A DNA stretch of 64,000 bases, from positions 2,214,001 to 2,278,000 of the forward strand of contig NZ_JABJUQ010000007.1 of the NCBI RefSeq assembly GCF_013155385.1, in the 5' to 3' direction. Below, piece after piece: positions 18,833 to 28,769 of the stretch; position 1 is the stretch's first letter; each line of letters opens with the position of its first letter. The position numbers and the translations under genes were made by a program. The notes under the pieces are model-generated. The model ran no database searches and had not been told where the DNA came from. It was given only the letters and a program-made list of their open reading frames with translations. The stretch comes from Bacillus sp. WMMC1349 (GTDB lineage Bacteria; Bacillota; Bacilli; Bacillales; Bacillaceae).

Positions 18833-19219
18833 ATGAAGCAACGCGTACATCCAGTCTCAAGCTTAGTTATTGCGCTTGGTATTTTCGGTTTTGTTTATTT
18901 CGCAATTACAGAGCCAGGTCTTTTGCTCCAGTATATTCTCGTTACTGCCGCAGTCGGTGCAATCATTTACTTCGTGATCAAACGACTGAATAGTCGAAAT
19001 ACGGGAAATGAGGGAGCCGCTTTTAGAAAGGCAGCCAAACAATCAAACAAGCGTTTTCAGGATCATAAAAAACGCTCTGTGAAAAGCCGCGGCAATCATC
19101 TCAAGAGTGTACCGTCAGCCAATAAATCCAAACCGGGATTAATCAAAAAAAAGAACCATACCCAGCTGACAGTGATTGAAGGAAAAAAAAGCAAAAAGAA
19201 AAACAGAGCGCTTTTTTAA
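18833..19219 (+). CDS. yqhP: Conserved membrane protein YqhP
   Basis: Small protein of 128 residues: two N-terminal hydrophobic helices (about 10-26 and 30-48) followed by a strongly basic tail (Lys/Arg/Asn-rich from residue 50 to the end, SKKKNRALF). Preceded by GGGAGGTGG. Same place and shape as B. subtilis yqhP; function unknown. It ends four bases into the convergent yqhO gene. Confidence 0.85.
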   Translation: MKQRVHPVSSLVIALGIFGFVYFAITEPGLLLQYILVTAAVGAIIYFVIKRLNSRNTGNEGAAFRKAAKQSNKRFQDHKKRSVKSRGNHLKSVPSANKSKPGLIKKKNHTQLTVIEGKKSKKKNRALF

Positions 19220-20088
19220 TACGTCCACTGTTTCAAAAATATTTCTGTTCGTTTTTTCCCTAGCTCAATAAGAGCTAGTTTTTTTTCTTTTGAAACTGTA
19301 AATTCTGTTGATACGATTTCTTCAACAGGTAAAAAAATAATGTTGCGCTCGTGTTTACTGGAGATATGTCTGGCATCATGAGCTTCTTTCATCGTCTCAA
19401 AAAGTGCTCCGAACAGTTCAAATGCATTATTGACGACATTTTTAGGCTTTTCCTTTATGTTCGGCATTAAGGTCACACCTAATACCGGCCGCTTTTTATC
19501 AGGAAAGAGCCAGATCGGAAAATTACTGAGCACTCCGCCATCTACAACCACGCTGACACCAGCCGATGATTTCAATTTGACAGGTTGGAAAAAATAAGGA
19601 ATACTGCAGCTCATCCGCACGGCTCTTGCGACTGAAAAGCGATCTGGATTCAAACCGTATTTCGTTAAGTCGTCAGGAAGGACAATCATTCTTCCATTTG
19701 TTATGTCAGAAGCAATCAGCTTTAGTTTTCCTTTTTCAAAATCACCAAACACCGAAATACCTTTTGCTTTTAATTTTTCTGCTATCCAACTCTCCAGCTT
19801 ATCACCATTATATAAGCCAAGCCGCCAATAAATTGAAACCCATTTTAAAATTTTTAAAGGATAAAATGAGTACCGCTGATCAAGGAGTTCAAGCTCATTT
19901 AATTCTTCTATTATTTGACGGATCTCCAGACTCGTATATCCAGCTGTTATGAATGATGCAATAATCGAACCAGCGCTCGTTCCAGCCAGCCTTTTAAAAC
20001 GGAATCCTTTTTCTTCAAGTGTTTCATAGGCTCCTACAAGCGCTATCCCTTTCATTCCTCCACCTGAAAATACCCCGTCTATGTACAT
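19216..20088 (-). CDS. yqhO: Patatin-like phospholipase family protein YqhO
   Basis: Serine lipase/acyl hydrolase of the patatin fold with a Ser-Asp dyad. All elements are present: the oxyanion-hole GGGMKG (residues 9-14), the nucleophile elbow GTSAGS (about 40-45) and the DGG motif of VVDGGVLSN (about 184). Full length at 290 residues with no signal peptide, so probably cytoplasmic or membrane-associated. The substrate is not known. Confidence 0.9.
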   Translation of the reverse strand: MYIDGVFSGGGMKGIALVGAYETLEEKGFRFKRLAGTSAGSIIASFITAGYTSLEIRQIIEELNELELLDQRYSFYPLKILKWVSIYWRLGLYNGDKLESWIAEKLKAKGISVFGDFEKGKLKLIASDITNGRMIVLPDDLTKYGLNPDRFSVARAVRMSCSIPYFFQPVKLKSSAGVSVVVDGGVLSNFPIWLFPDKKRPVLGVTLMPNIKEKPKNVVNNAFELFGALFETMKEAHDARHISSKHERNIIFLPVEEIVSTEFTVSKEKKLALIELGKKRTEIFLKQWTY

Positions 20089-20160
20089 GTGTCGTTTCCT
20101 CCTCTTAAAAAGTTGGATCTAACACCATTCTAAGAAAAGGACAGAAAAAAAAGACCACAT

Positions 20161-20195
20161 TAAAAAAGCTGCCTGGTCATTCGGCAGCTTTTTTC
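20161..20195 (-). terminator. Intrinsic terminator after mntR
   Basis: Strong hairpin AAAAAAGCTGCC/GGCAGCTTTTTT with T runs on both strands, so it may work in both directions. It directly follows the mntR stop codon. Confidence 0.85.
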
Positions 20196-20624
20196 CTAGC
20201 GATTTTCTTGTTCATTTCTTTTTTGAACGCTTCTTAGTTCATCGGTTCTTTTATGGTCATCTTCAAAATATTGTACAAGATCTCCAATCCGATCAATGCT
20301 GTTCCAGCTTAAATGATGTTCAATTCCTTCCACATCATTGTAAATTCTCTCTTCTTCAACACCAATGATTCGTAAAAACTGTTCGAGTAATTCATGTCTG
20401 TAAACTAAACGCTTACCTATTTTTTTCCCTTTCGGCGTCAGTACAAGACCGCGATACTTCTCATATATCAAATATTCGTCTTTATCAAGTTTTTGAACCA
20501 TTTTTGTAACGGAGGAGGGATGGACAGCTAAAGCTTCGGCTATATCTGAAACTCTGGCATATCCTTTTTCTTCTATCAGCATATAAATTTGTTCTATGTA
20601 ATCTTCCATACTCGGCGTTGTCAT
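20196..20624 (-). CDS. mntR: Manganese-responsive transcriptional repressor MntR
   Basis: DtxR-family dimer that represses manganese uptake genes when loaded with Mn. Winged-helix DNA-binding domain at residues 1-70 ([20 protein letters not shown]), dimerisation and metal domain after. Metal ligands expected for MntR are in place: Asp8 and Glu11 in [12 protein letters not shown], and the [10 protein letters not shown] motif carrying Glu/His ligands near residue 100. Start ATG at 20624 gives 142 residues, identical in length to B. subtilis. Confidence 0.95.
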   Translation of the reverse strand: MTTPSMEDYIEQIYMLIEEKGYARVSDIAEALAVHPSSVTKMVQKLDKDEYLIYEKYRGLVLTPKGKKIGKRLVYRHELLEQFLRIIGVEEERIYNDVEGIEHHLSWNSIDRIGDLVQYFEDDHKRTDELRSVQKRNEQENR

Positions 20625-20704
20625 GAAACCCCTCCAAATCACACCTTTTCAAATCACTACAAGTTTACACTATGATCATGTAAAAAACAAGCAAACATAG
20701 ATCT

Positions 20705-21541
20705 TTATCTTTTATAATTCCATTCATCTGACGCATATTTTTTTTGGGCTAAATCCTCGACAAACCTCATTTCTTCCTCTGTTAGTTCATAAGGCTGCAA
20801 ATTGATGTTCAACCCTTTTTCAAATCCTTTTTTAAATGCTAATACTGCTTCTTCAATGTTGACTTTTTGTGAGCTTAATTGATTAATGGCGACTGCTTTT
20901 TGTTTAAAGTTTCGCTGCAAGCGTTCTCTCACCCGATCATTTTGATAAAGAAACAAATCAAAGAGCATATCTTCATCTAAATCAAGCAGAATTGACCCAT
21001 GTTGGAGAATGACACCTTTTTGCCTTGTCTGAGCGCTGCCTGCAACTTTTCTTCCTTCAACAACAAGCTCATACCATGACGGCGCATCAAAACAAACCGA
21101 TGATCTTGGGTTTTTCACACTTTGCTTTTCTTTTTCTGTTCTCGGAATCGCAAAGTAAGCCTCAAGCCCAAGCTTTCGAAAACCTTCAAGAACACCCTCA
21201 GAAATCACTCTATACGCTTCTGTTACCGTCTTAGGCATTTCAGGATGCTCTTCAGACACGATTACACTATAGGTGAGTTCTTGATCATGGAGAACACCTC
21301 TGCCGCCAGTTGGTCTTCTTACAAAGCCCAAACCGTATTTTTTGACAGCTTCTAGGTTGACCTCCTTTTCAATGTTTTGAAAATAACCGACAGAAAGTGT
21401 CGCCGGGTTCCAACCGTAAAATCGAATAGTCGGTGGAATCTGATTTTGACTGTGCCAGTAAAGCAACGCCTCATCAAGTGCCATATTAAAAGCTGGAGAC
21501 TGTTTTCCTGAGTTAATAAAACGCCATGTTTCTTTTTCCAT
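20705..21541 (-). CDS. lipM: Octanoyl-[acyl carrier protein]:GcvH octanoyltransferase
   Basis: Transfers octanoate from ACP to GcvH, the first step of lipoate synthesis in Bacillus. Biotin/lipoate ligase fold of 278 residues with [14 protein letters not shown], the catalytic cysteine in [12 protein letters not shown] (about residue 150) and the lysine in [11 protein letters not shown]. Its acceptor GcvH works with the glycine cleavage proteins encoded 6 kb away in this window. Confidence 0.93.
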   Translation of the reverse strand: MEKETWRFINSGKQSPAFNMALDEALLYWHSQNQIPPTIRFYGWNPATLSVGYFQNIEKEVNLEAVKKYGLGFVRRPTGGRGVLHDQELTYSVIVSEEHPEMPKTVTEAYRVISEGVLEGFRKLGLEAYFAIPRTEKEKQSVKNPRSSVCFDAPSWYELVVEGRKVAGSAQTRQKGVILQHGSILLDLDEDMLFDLFLYQNDRVRERLQRNFKQKAVAINQLSSQKVNIEEAVLAFKKGFEKGLNINLQPYELTEEEMRFVEDLAQKKYASDEWNYKR

Positions 21542-21711
21542 ATCCTACCCTCTTTTTTTTCGGTATAAAATTAGTCTATCATTCCTTGCTAAAATTGAAA
21601 ATAAATTCGGCTAACTAGATGACATATCTCCGAGCCTTTACTATAATAGTACTTGTCTTAAGATAAAACTATCCCATCTTCCGGGATGATTTCAAAAGGA
21701 GTCGGATCAGA

Positions 21712-22098
21712 TTGTCTATTAGCAATATTATCGTCCTCAGCATTTCCGCTGCACTGATTATTTACGCAGTGGTTTCATACATTTACCAACAACGAATTAT
21801 GAAGACCTTGTCAGAAGAAGAATTTCGAGCTGGTTATCGTAAGGCTCAGCTTATTGATGTACGTGAACCGAAAGAATTCGATGGCGGTCATATTCTTGGA
21901 GCGAGAAATATCCCCCTTTCTCAACTGAAACAAAGGAAAGTGGAAATTCGCCCAGACAAACCAGTTTATCTTTATTGTCAAAATAACATGAGAAGCGGGC
22001 GTGCCGCACAAACTTTAAAAAAGTACGGTTGTAAAGAAATCTACAACTTAAAAGGCGGATTCAAAAAATGGGGCGGAAAAATTAAAACGAAAAAATAA
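21712..22098 (+). CDS. yqhL: Membrane-anchored rhodanese-like protein YqhL
   Basis: Sulfurtransferase-like protein: one N-terminal membrane helix (about residues 5-24) and a single rhodanese domain with LIDVREPKEFDGGHI and the active-site cysteine in YLYCQNNMRSGRAA. It starts with TTG ten bases after AAAGGAG; length 128. In B. subtilis gcvPB is the neighbour on the far side, whereas here a 5-kb island intervenes. Confidence 0.92.
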   Translation: MSISNIIVLSISAALIIYAVVSYIYQQRIMKTLSEEEFRAGYRKAQLIDVREPKEFDGGHILGARNIPLSQLKQRKVEIRPDKPVYLYCQNNMRSGRAAQTLKKYGCKEIYNLKGGFKKWGGKIKTKK

Positions 22099-22099
22099 C

Positions 22100-22134
22100 A
22101 AAACAGCTATCTCAAATTGAGATGGCTGTTTTTG
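22100..22134 (+). terminator. Intrinsic terminator after yqhL
   Basis: Stem AAACAGCTATCTC/GAGATGGCTGTTT with an AAATT loop and a T run, immediately after the yqhL stop. It marks the left border of the accessory island. Confidence 0.85.
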
Positions 22135-22290
22135 ATGCTTTTGCTCTTAGAATTTCTTTTATACTTTAAAAATCGTTTTACTTTGGTTTTTGGTAAATCC
22201 CTCCACCCCTCGTTTCTGACGTCCCAGTTTAGTACATTTCTTTTTTATTTAAAAGTGTCCCGGCAATCCCCGTCTCGAATGGTGGTTTTT

Positions 22291-22552
22291 GTGAGTTTTG
22301 CAGTTGTACGAATGCAGAAAATGAAGTCTCATGATTTGGATTCATAATCAAAGAGAACGAGAAAGTAAAACGAATCCTGACATTGATAAAGAACGCTCAC
22401 ATCAAAATGATGATTTGGTGAATGCCGAGAGTATTAGCTACAACGAACGTGTGAAGGAAATGATTGAATCGCAGACAGTTGGAACGAGGAAAGACGCTGT
22501 ACTCGTTAAAAAGCAAACAAATTCCCTAATTTTTATTCATCCACACTTTTAA
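22291..22552 (+). pseudogene. Fragment of a plasmid mobilization/recombination relaxase (MobV, Mob/Pre)
   Basis: The stretch encodes the N-terminus of a Mob/Pre relaxase in two frames: VSFAVVRMQKMKSHDL from 22291, then HNQRERESKTNPDIDKERSH and YNERVKEMIESQTVGTRKDA in another frame from about 22343. A short deletion at about 22336-22342 removes the linking KGxQF-type residues and shifts the frame. The coding match stops at about 22508, after roughly 75 residues of what is normally a 400-residue protein, where a copy of the dispersed repeat begins. It is a relic of a small mobilizable plasmid, unable to make a working enzyme. Confidence 0.8.
22518..22546 (-). repeat. Dispersed repeat, copy 2 of 4
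   Basis: On the minus strand this reads GTGTGGATGAATAAAAATT followed by AGGGAATTTG, matching copy 1 at 8591-8625 over 29 bases with a single mismatch. It sits exactly where the mob fragment loses its homology. Confidence 0.7.
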
Positions 22553-22721
22553 GATGAAATGATATCTATAATTTATAAAAAAGTGAAATTTATATGTGAA
22601 AATTTTAAATGACATTGATTTTATATGATTACTTTTCACTTTAAATAGTAAGGCGTACATCAAGTCCAATTATCCAGAGATTAATACACCGTCTCAATAA
22701 TAAAAAAAGGAGGAAAAAACT

Positions 22722-23116
22722 ATGGATGAGAAAAAGCCTACAATTGAAGGGAATCTGATGAAAGAATAAGCATTCAAAGTGGTATGTGTCAGCCTATTCG
22801 TAACGGATATGGATGAGTTAGTATTTCAAATGGAAAATATAGATGTTGAGGAAAATCAAGATGGCATTTCCACACAAGCTTGGTGGACTGCTAATGGTTG
22901 TTCACCCAGTGGATATCAACACTGTGGTGGAAATTGTGGTTACGGTCTTGACCATGGTGGTGATAGCCAATTAATGCAACAGACAGATGTTACTCCGTAT
23001 TTGGCGACGGAGATAATTGCTGCGATAAAGAGTTAGTTTCTTGCGTTGATGGGCATACAACTTGGGCAGCAGCAGGAATAAGAGCATATTTTGGACCACA
23101 AGCATTATTTTGCTAA
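22722..23116 (+). pseudogene. Broken phospholipase A2-like small protein gene
   Basis: A strong ribosome-binding site (AAAGGAGG) precedes ATG 22722, but codon 16 is TAA (22767-22769). The frame then continues with a FQMENIDVEENQDGISTQAWW segment and Cys/Gly-rich SGYQHCGGNCGYGLDHGG. Adding one C to the CC at about 22966 restores SPINATDRC, YSVFGDGDNCCDKELVSC and a tail ending FGPQALFC at 23116. This layout (Cys-Gly loop, P-[IV]-N-x-x-D-x-C, CDxEL) resembles secreted phospholipase A2 domains; the catalytic CCxxHD block expected after DRC is missing, perhaps lost between repeats. So three lesions: a stop, a frameshift and an active-site deletion. A Cys-rich bacteriocin relic is the alternative. 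Confidence 0.55.
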
Positions 23117-23133
23117 ATTCAAAAATTTAATTA

Positions 23134-23385
23134 TTATTTTTCCGTTACAAATTTATACATAAATATTATATATAAACAAATTGTGGCCAATAACATTCCA
23201 AGTCCAATCACACCTAGTCCCATGCCAGACCAACCACCTATTATAAGGGAAATTACTAAACTTAAACCAACGAAAATTAAAGTTATATTTGTTGCCCGTA
23301 TTGAATTTTTCACCATAAACATACTAACAATAAATATCAAAGTATTAGATAAAAAGCCTATCCCAATAGGAAGTAATATATCCAT
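23134..23385 (-). CDS. YesK-like small membrane protein
   Basis: Protein of 83 residues made almost wholly of three hydrophobic helices (about 5-24, 31-50 and 56-78), with a short basic stretch between the first two (KNSIRATN). It resembles the YesK-like family of Bacillus membrane proteins, whose function is unknown. SD is weak (TAGGTGGTTAA before ATG 23385). It faces the broken phospholipase-like gene tail to tail with a gap of 17 bases; whether the two were once a pair, such as toxin and immunity, cannot be told. Confidence 0.6.
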   Translation of the reverse strand: MDILLPIGIGFLSNTLIFIVSMFMVKNSIRATNITLIFVGLSLVISLIIGGWSGMGLGVIGLGMLLATICLYIIFMYKFVTEK

Positions 23386-23925
23386 TTAACCACCTACCCA
23401 TTTAGAATGTGTTCATTATTAACGATAAATGAATTTGACAAAAACCTCAAAGGGATTTTGTCAATTAAAATGTCAATACAACTTTAAAAGATACATATGT
23501 GAAAAGGTTGCAATAGATGGCGGTCTAGGGGTATGCCCTCTTTTCCTTTCCCATTTATCCGCGGAAGGAATATCCAGAAGTTTTGCCGGAATCTGAGGCG
23601 ACACTAGCCTTAATGGCTCTAGAAAGTGTTTATGTTAAATGAGTCATATAACAGCCTCGGCATGAAGTGATAAAACCTAAATTTAGGGGCTGATTATTTT
23701 TTGTTAATTTACAATGTGATATTAAACTTCATAAAAAATGGTGACTTTTTGCATTTCAGATAGCGCAAAATAACATCAAGAGGAACAGTCCTTACACTTG
23801 ACTATACTCTCTCCGGAAGAGGCTTATCAACATGAATCAGGGAGAATGGCGAGAGCCTGTAGAAGCAAGGAGCGAGCTCCGAGGAAGAATCGAGGATCGC
23901 CCGCGGAAAGCGAGGAAATTCCCAT
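23386..23925. other. 540-base stretch without an intact gene
   Basis: No intact gene is seen. On the plus strand, 23553-23641 can be read as the C-terminal end of a protein (IYPRKEYPEVLPE then SEATLALMALESVYVK and a stop), without start or ribosome-binding site, so it may be another relic; I do not recognise the family. Purine-rich sequence from about 23810 to 23925 ends in a copy of the dispersed repeat. The composition and the neighbours suggest scar tissue from earlier insertions. Confidence 0.4.
23901..23923 (-). repeat. Dispersed repeat, copy 3 of 4 (second half)
   Basis: On the minus strand GGGAATTTCCTCGCTTTCCG, matching GGGAATTTGCTCGCTTTCCG at 43729-43748 with one mismatch. It lies directly before the opuA terminator. 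Confidence 0.6.
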
Positions 23926-23960
23926 ACAAAAAACCGGTGAATCCTAAATTCACCGGCTGC
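23926..23960 (-). terminator. Intrinsic terminator after opuAC
   Basis: Perfect minus-strand stem CCGGTGAATTTAGGATTCACCGG followed by six T, six bases after the opuAC stop. Confidence 0.88.
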
Positions 23961-23966
23961 TGTTCA

Positions 23967-25702
<1,736 letters not shown>

Positions 25703-25704
25703 AT

Positions 25705-26961
25705 TTATTTCACCTCCTGCAAAACAGCTTCTTGTTTGTTAGCTGATTCATGATGTGCATTAATATATTCGTCATTACCAGCAAGAGCACCAATGAGGGC
25801 TCCCCTGACAATAATCCCTTTCATGCGATGTTTTTCATCAATAACAGCAATCGGGATACTCGCATCTGATACCATTTCAAAAATATCAGTCAGAATCGTT
25901 TCTTGTTCGACTGTTTTGATGTCTGTTGAGATCACTTGATCAAGAGGTAAACCTTTCTCAGTTGCTTCCTTTGCTGTTGCAGCATCAATTGCTCCGATCA
26001 AGCGATTATGTTTATCAACAACATAAATTGAAGAAATACCTAAGTTTTTCATTAATTCTAGTGCAACGCGAGGTCCTTTATCAATTCGCACAGTTTCCGC
26101 ACGTTTCATAATGTGACCAGCTGTTAATACTTTAGATAAGTCCACATCTTCTACAAATTTTTCAACATATTCGTTTGATGGATTCATTAAAATTTCTTCA
26201 GGTGTACCGATTTGAACGATATTACCGTCTTTCATTAACGCAATACGATCACCAATCCGTAAAGCTTCATCAAGGTCATGTGTGATAAAAATAATCGTTT
26301 TCCCAACAGATTCATGTAAGTCGAGCAACTCATCCTGCATGTTTTTACGAATGAGCGGATCAAGAGCACTGAATGCTTCATCCATGAGCAGAACATCGGG
26401 ATCATTTGTCAATGCGCGAGCAAGTCCAACACGTTGTTGCATGCCACCGCTTAGCTGATTAGGATACTGGCTTTCATACCCTTCAAGACCAACGAGTTTA
26501 AGGGATTCGAGTGCCTTTTCTTGCCGTAAGTTTTTTTTAACACCTTGCAGTTCTAGCCCATACTCCGTATTTTCAAGGATTGTCCTATGTGGGAACAAAG
26601 CGAAATTTTGGAAAACCATACTGATTTTTTTTCGACGTACTTCTCGGAGCTGGTCTTTGGACATATTTGTTATCATGTCACCATCTATATAGATATTTCC
26701 AGCAGTCGGTTCAATCAATCGATTTAACAGCCTAACTAATGTTGACTTACCGCTCCCAGATAGACCCATGATGACAAATATCTCACCATCGTAAACATTA
26801 AATTCTGCTTGATTGACGCCAACGGTTGATCCGGTTTCTTTCAGGATCTCTTTTTTCGTTTTTCCGTCAGCAAGCATTTGTATCGCTTTTTTTGTGTGTT
26901 TACCAAAAACTTTGGATACTTTTTCTACTTTTATCTTAATTGGTTGTTCACCTACACTCAT
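25705..26961 (-). CDS. opuAA: Glycine betaine ABC transporter, ATP-binding protein with CBS domains
   Basis: ATPase of OpuA. Walker A is GLSGSGKSTLVR, the signature LSGGMQQRVGLARAL, Walker B VLLMDEAFSALDP; the C-terminal third (from about residue 285) holds tandem CBS domains, which in related transporters sense ionic strength. The long N-terminal extension before Walker A (KIKVEKVSKVFGKHTKKA) is typical of the OpuA/ProV type. Start ATG at 26961 follows GGAGGGACAAT, giving 418 residues; an in-frame extension to 27003 is not conserved. First gene of the operon. Confidence 0.96.
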   Translation of the reverse strand: MSVGEQPIKIKVEKVSKVFGKHTKKAIQMLADGKTKKEILKETGSTVGVNQAEFNVYDGEIFVIMGLSGSGKSTLVRLLNRLIEPTAGNIYIDGDMITNMSKDQLREVRRKKISMVFQNFALFPHRTILENTEYGLELQGVKKNLRQEKALESLKLVGLEGYESQYPNQLSGGMQQRVGLARALTNDPDVLLMDEAFSALDPLIRKNMQDELLDLHESVGKTIIFITHDLDEALRIGDRIALMKDGNIVQIGTPEEILMNPSNEYVEKFVEDVDLSKVLTAGHIMKRAETVRIDKGPRVALELMKNLGISSIYVVDKHNRLIGAIDAATAKEATEKGLPLDQVISTDIKTVEQETILTDIFEMVSDASIPIAVIDEKHRMKGIIVRGALIGALAGNDEYINAHHESANKQEAVLQEVK

Positions 26962-27130
26962 ATTGTCCCTCCAATATTTAAGCAATCCTTTATAGCCTAA
27001 CATTTATAAGTGGTACCACACAAACTTCATATTTTGTTTCATATCTTCATATACTTTCTTTGTGGCTTTCTATTCTTCTTTATACGGCTAAATGCTCTGT
27101 AATCCTCTATAATCAATATATATCAGACGA

Positions 27131-27161
27131 TAAATAGCGACTTTTTAACTAGTTTTGTCAA
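27131..27161 (-). promoter_or_regulatory. Possible promoter of opuA
   Basis: On the minus strand TTGACA (27156-27161) is followed by TATTTA (27131-27136) with a 19-base spacer, wider than the usual 17. It is 170 bases before opuAA. The leader is AT-rich with no operator I can name. The 344-base gap 26962-27305 otherwise holds only the gcv terminator. Confidence 0.4.
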
Positions 27162-27229
27162 AATAACTTGAATTATGTTGGTTATTTTTACCCATTATAA
27201 AAGTATTGTTTTTCTGGATACTTCATAAA

Positions 27230-27276
27230 TAAGGGGTAACCAATCGAATTTTTGATAATTGGTCACCCCTTTTTTA
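27230..27276 (-). terminator. Intrinsic terminator after gcvPB
   Basis: Stem AAGGGGTAACCAAT/ATTGGTCACCCCTT with one mismatch; on the minus strand it is followed by TTATTTATG, a modest T tract, while on the plus strand a run of six T follows. Confidence 0.65.
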
Positions 27277-27305
27277 AAAAAATCTACTATACAATTCTTC
27301 TTTCA

Positions 27306-28769
27306 TCAATTTTCTTTAATAAAGCGGAGCATAGGTTGGCGTGCCGCTTTTGTTTCATCCATTCGCTTAACAACCGTTGTGTGCGGAGCTTCTTGAACAA
27401 TTTCAGGCGTTTCTTCCGCTTCCTTTGCAATTTGGATCATTGTATCGATAAAGGCATCAAGCGTTTCTTTCGATTCAGTTTCTGTCGGTTCAATCATCAT
27501 ACATTCTTCAATATTAAGGGGGAAATAAATTGTAGGTGGATGGAAACCAAAATCCAAGATTCGTTTGGCGATATCCAATGTTCTCACCCCAAGTTTTTTC
27601 TGCCGCTTACCAGATAAGACAAATTCATGCTTGCAATGACAATCAAATGGCAAATCATAATACGGTGCTAATTTTCGCATCATATAATTCGCATGTAAAA
27701 CAGCATTTTCTGTAACCTCTTTCAGCCCATCAGGACCCATTGAACGAATATATGTGTATGCTCTTACATTAATACCGAAATTTCCGTAGTAAGGTTTGAC
27801 TCTGCCAATTGATTGAGGGCGATTATTGTCAAATGTGTAATGGTCGTTTTGTTTCACTAATATAGGTTTTGGCAAAAACGGGATAAGCTCGTGTTTTACA
27901 CCAACAGGACCTGATCCAGGTCCTCCGCCTCCATGCGGACCTGTAAATGTTTTATGAAGGTTTAAATGGACGACATCAAAGCCCATATCTCCAGGTCGTA
28001 CTTTACTGAGAACAGCGTTTAGATTTGCTCCGTCATAATACAGCTTCCCCCCAGCTTCATGGACAATCTCGGCCATTTCTAAAATATTCATTTCAAAGAG
28101 ACCAAGTGTATTCGGATTTGTCAGCATGAGAGCTGCTGTTTCTTCATTGACGACTCGTTTTAAGTCTTCTATATCAACAAGACCGTCAGCATTTGACTTG
28201 ACAGTAACTGTTTCAAGTCCAGCAACTGTTACAGATGCCGGATTTGTGCCATGAGCAGAATCGGGAACAATGACTTTCGTTCTTTTCACATCACCGTTTG
28301 CTTCATGAAAAGCACGGATCATCATCAGACCTGTCCACTCGCCATGTGCACCTGCAGCCGGTTGCAGTGTAACCTTATCCATCCCAGTGATTTCCTCTAG
28401 ATGCTCACTCAAATCATATAACAGCTCTAAAGCCCCTTGCACAGTATGTTCATCCTGAAGGGGATGGATAGCAGAAAAACCAGGGATTCTTGCAATTTTT
28501 TCATTTAGTTTAGGATTGTATTTCATCGTACATGATCCAAGTGGATAAAAACCCGAGTCTACACCATGGTTGCGGTTTGATAGTGCTGTATAATGCCGCA
28601 TCATATCAAGCTCAGATACTTCAGGCAACTGTGCTGGCTCAGCCCTCTGATATGTTTCATCAAGAAGGCTTGATAGATCTGTTTCAGGGACATCAAGTTT
28701 TGGCAGACTGTAACCGATCCGCCCTTCTTTTGATACTTCAAAAATAAGCGATTGCTCCTGATTATTCAT
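27306..28769 (-). CDS. gcvPB: Glycine dehydrogenase (decarboxylating) subunit 2
   Basis: C-terminal half of the two-part P protein of the glycine cleavage system, decarboxylating glycine with PLP. The PLP-lysine motif [18 protein letters not shown] lies near residue 270 of 487. Start ATG at 28769 ([17 protein letters not shown]), 8 bases inside the end of gcvPA; further upstream codons are not conserved. Works with GcvPA, GcvT, GcvH (not in this window) and lipoate made via LipM. Confidence 0.96.
   Translation of the reverse strand: MNNQEQSLIFEVSKEGRIGYSLPKLDVPETDLSSLLDETYQRAEPAQLPEVSELDMMRHYTALSNRNHGVDSGFYPLGSCTMKYNPKLNEKIARIPGFSAIHPLQDEHTVQGALELLYDLSEHLEEITGMDKVTLQPAAGAHGEWTGLMMIRAFHEANGDVKRTKVIVPDSAHGTNPASVTVAGLETVTVKSNADGLVDIEDLKRVVNEETAALMLTNPNTLGLFEMNILEMAEIVHEAGGKLYYDGANLNAVLSKVRPGDMGFDVVHLNLHKTFTGPHGGGGPGSGPVGVKHELIPFLPKPILVKQNDHYTFDNNRPQSIGRVKPYYGNFGINVRAYTYIRSMGPDGLKEVTENAVLHANYMMRKLAPYYDLPFDCHCKHEFVLSGKRQKKLGVRTLDIAKRILDFGFHPPTIYFPLNIEECMMIEPTETESKETLDAFIDTMIQIAKEAEETPEIVQEAPHTTVVKRMDETKAARQPMLRFIKEN

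Noticed and set aside
22117..22290. Open frame running from the yqhL terminator into the mob relic.
   Set aside because: Only the part from 22291 resembles a protein; the upstream part is hydrophobic noise with no start signal.
27252..27617. Plus-strand open frame of 121 codons opposite the end of gcvPB.
   Set aside because: It is the mirror of a strongly conserved gene, is rich in Phe/Cys/Arg without any family resemblance, and starts inside a terminator.
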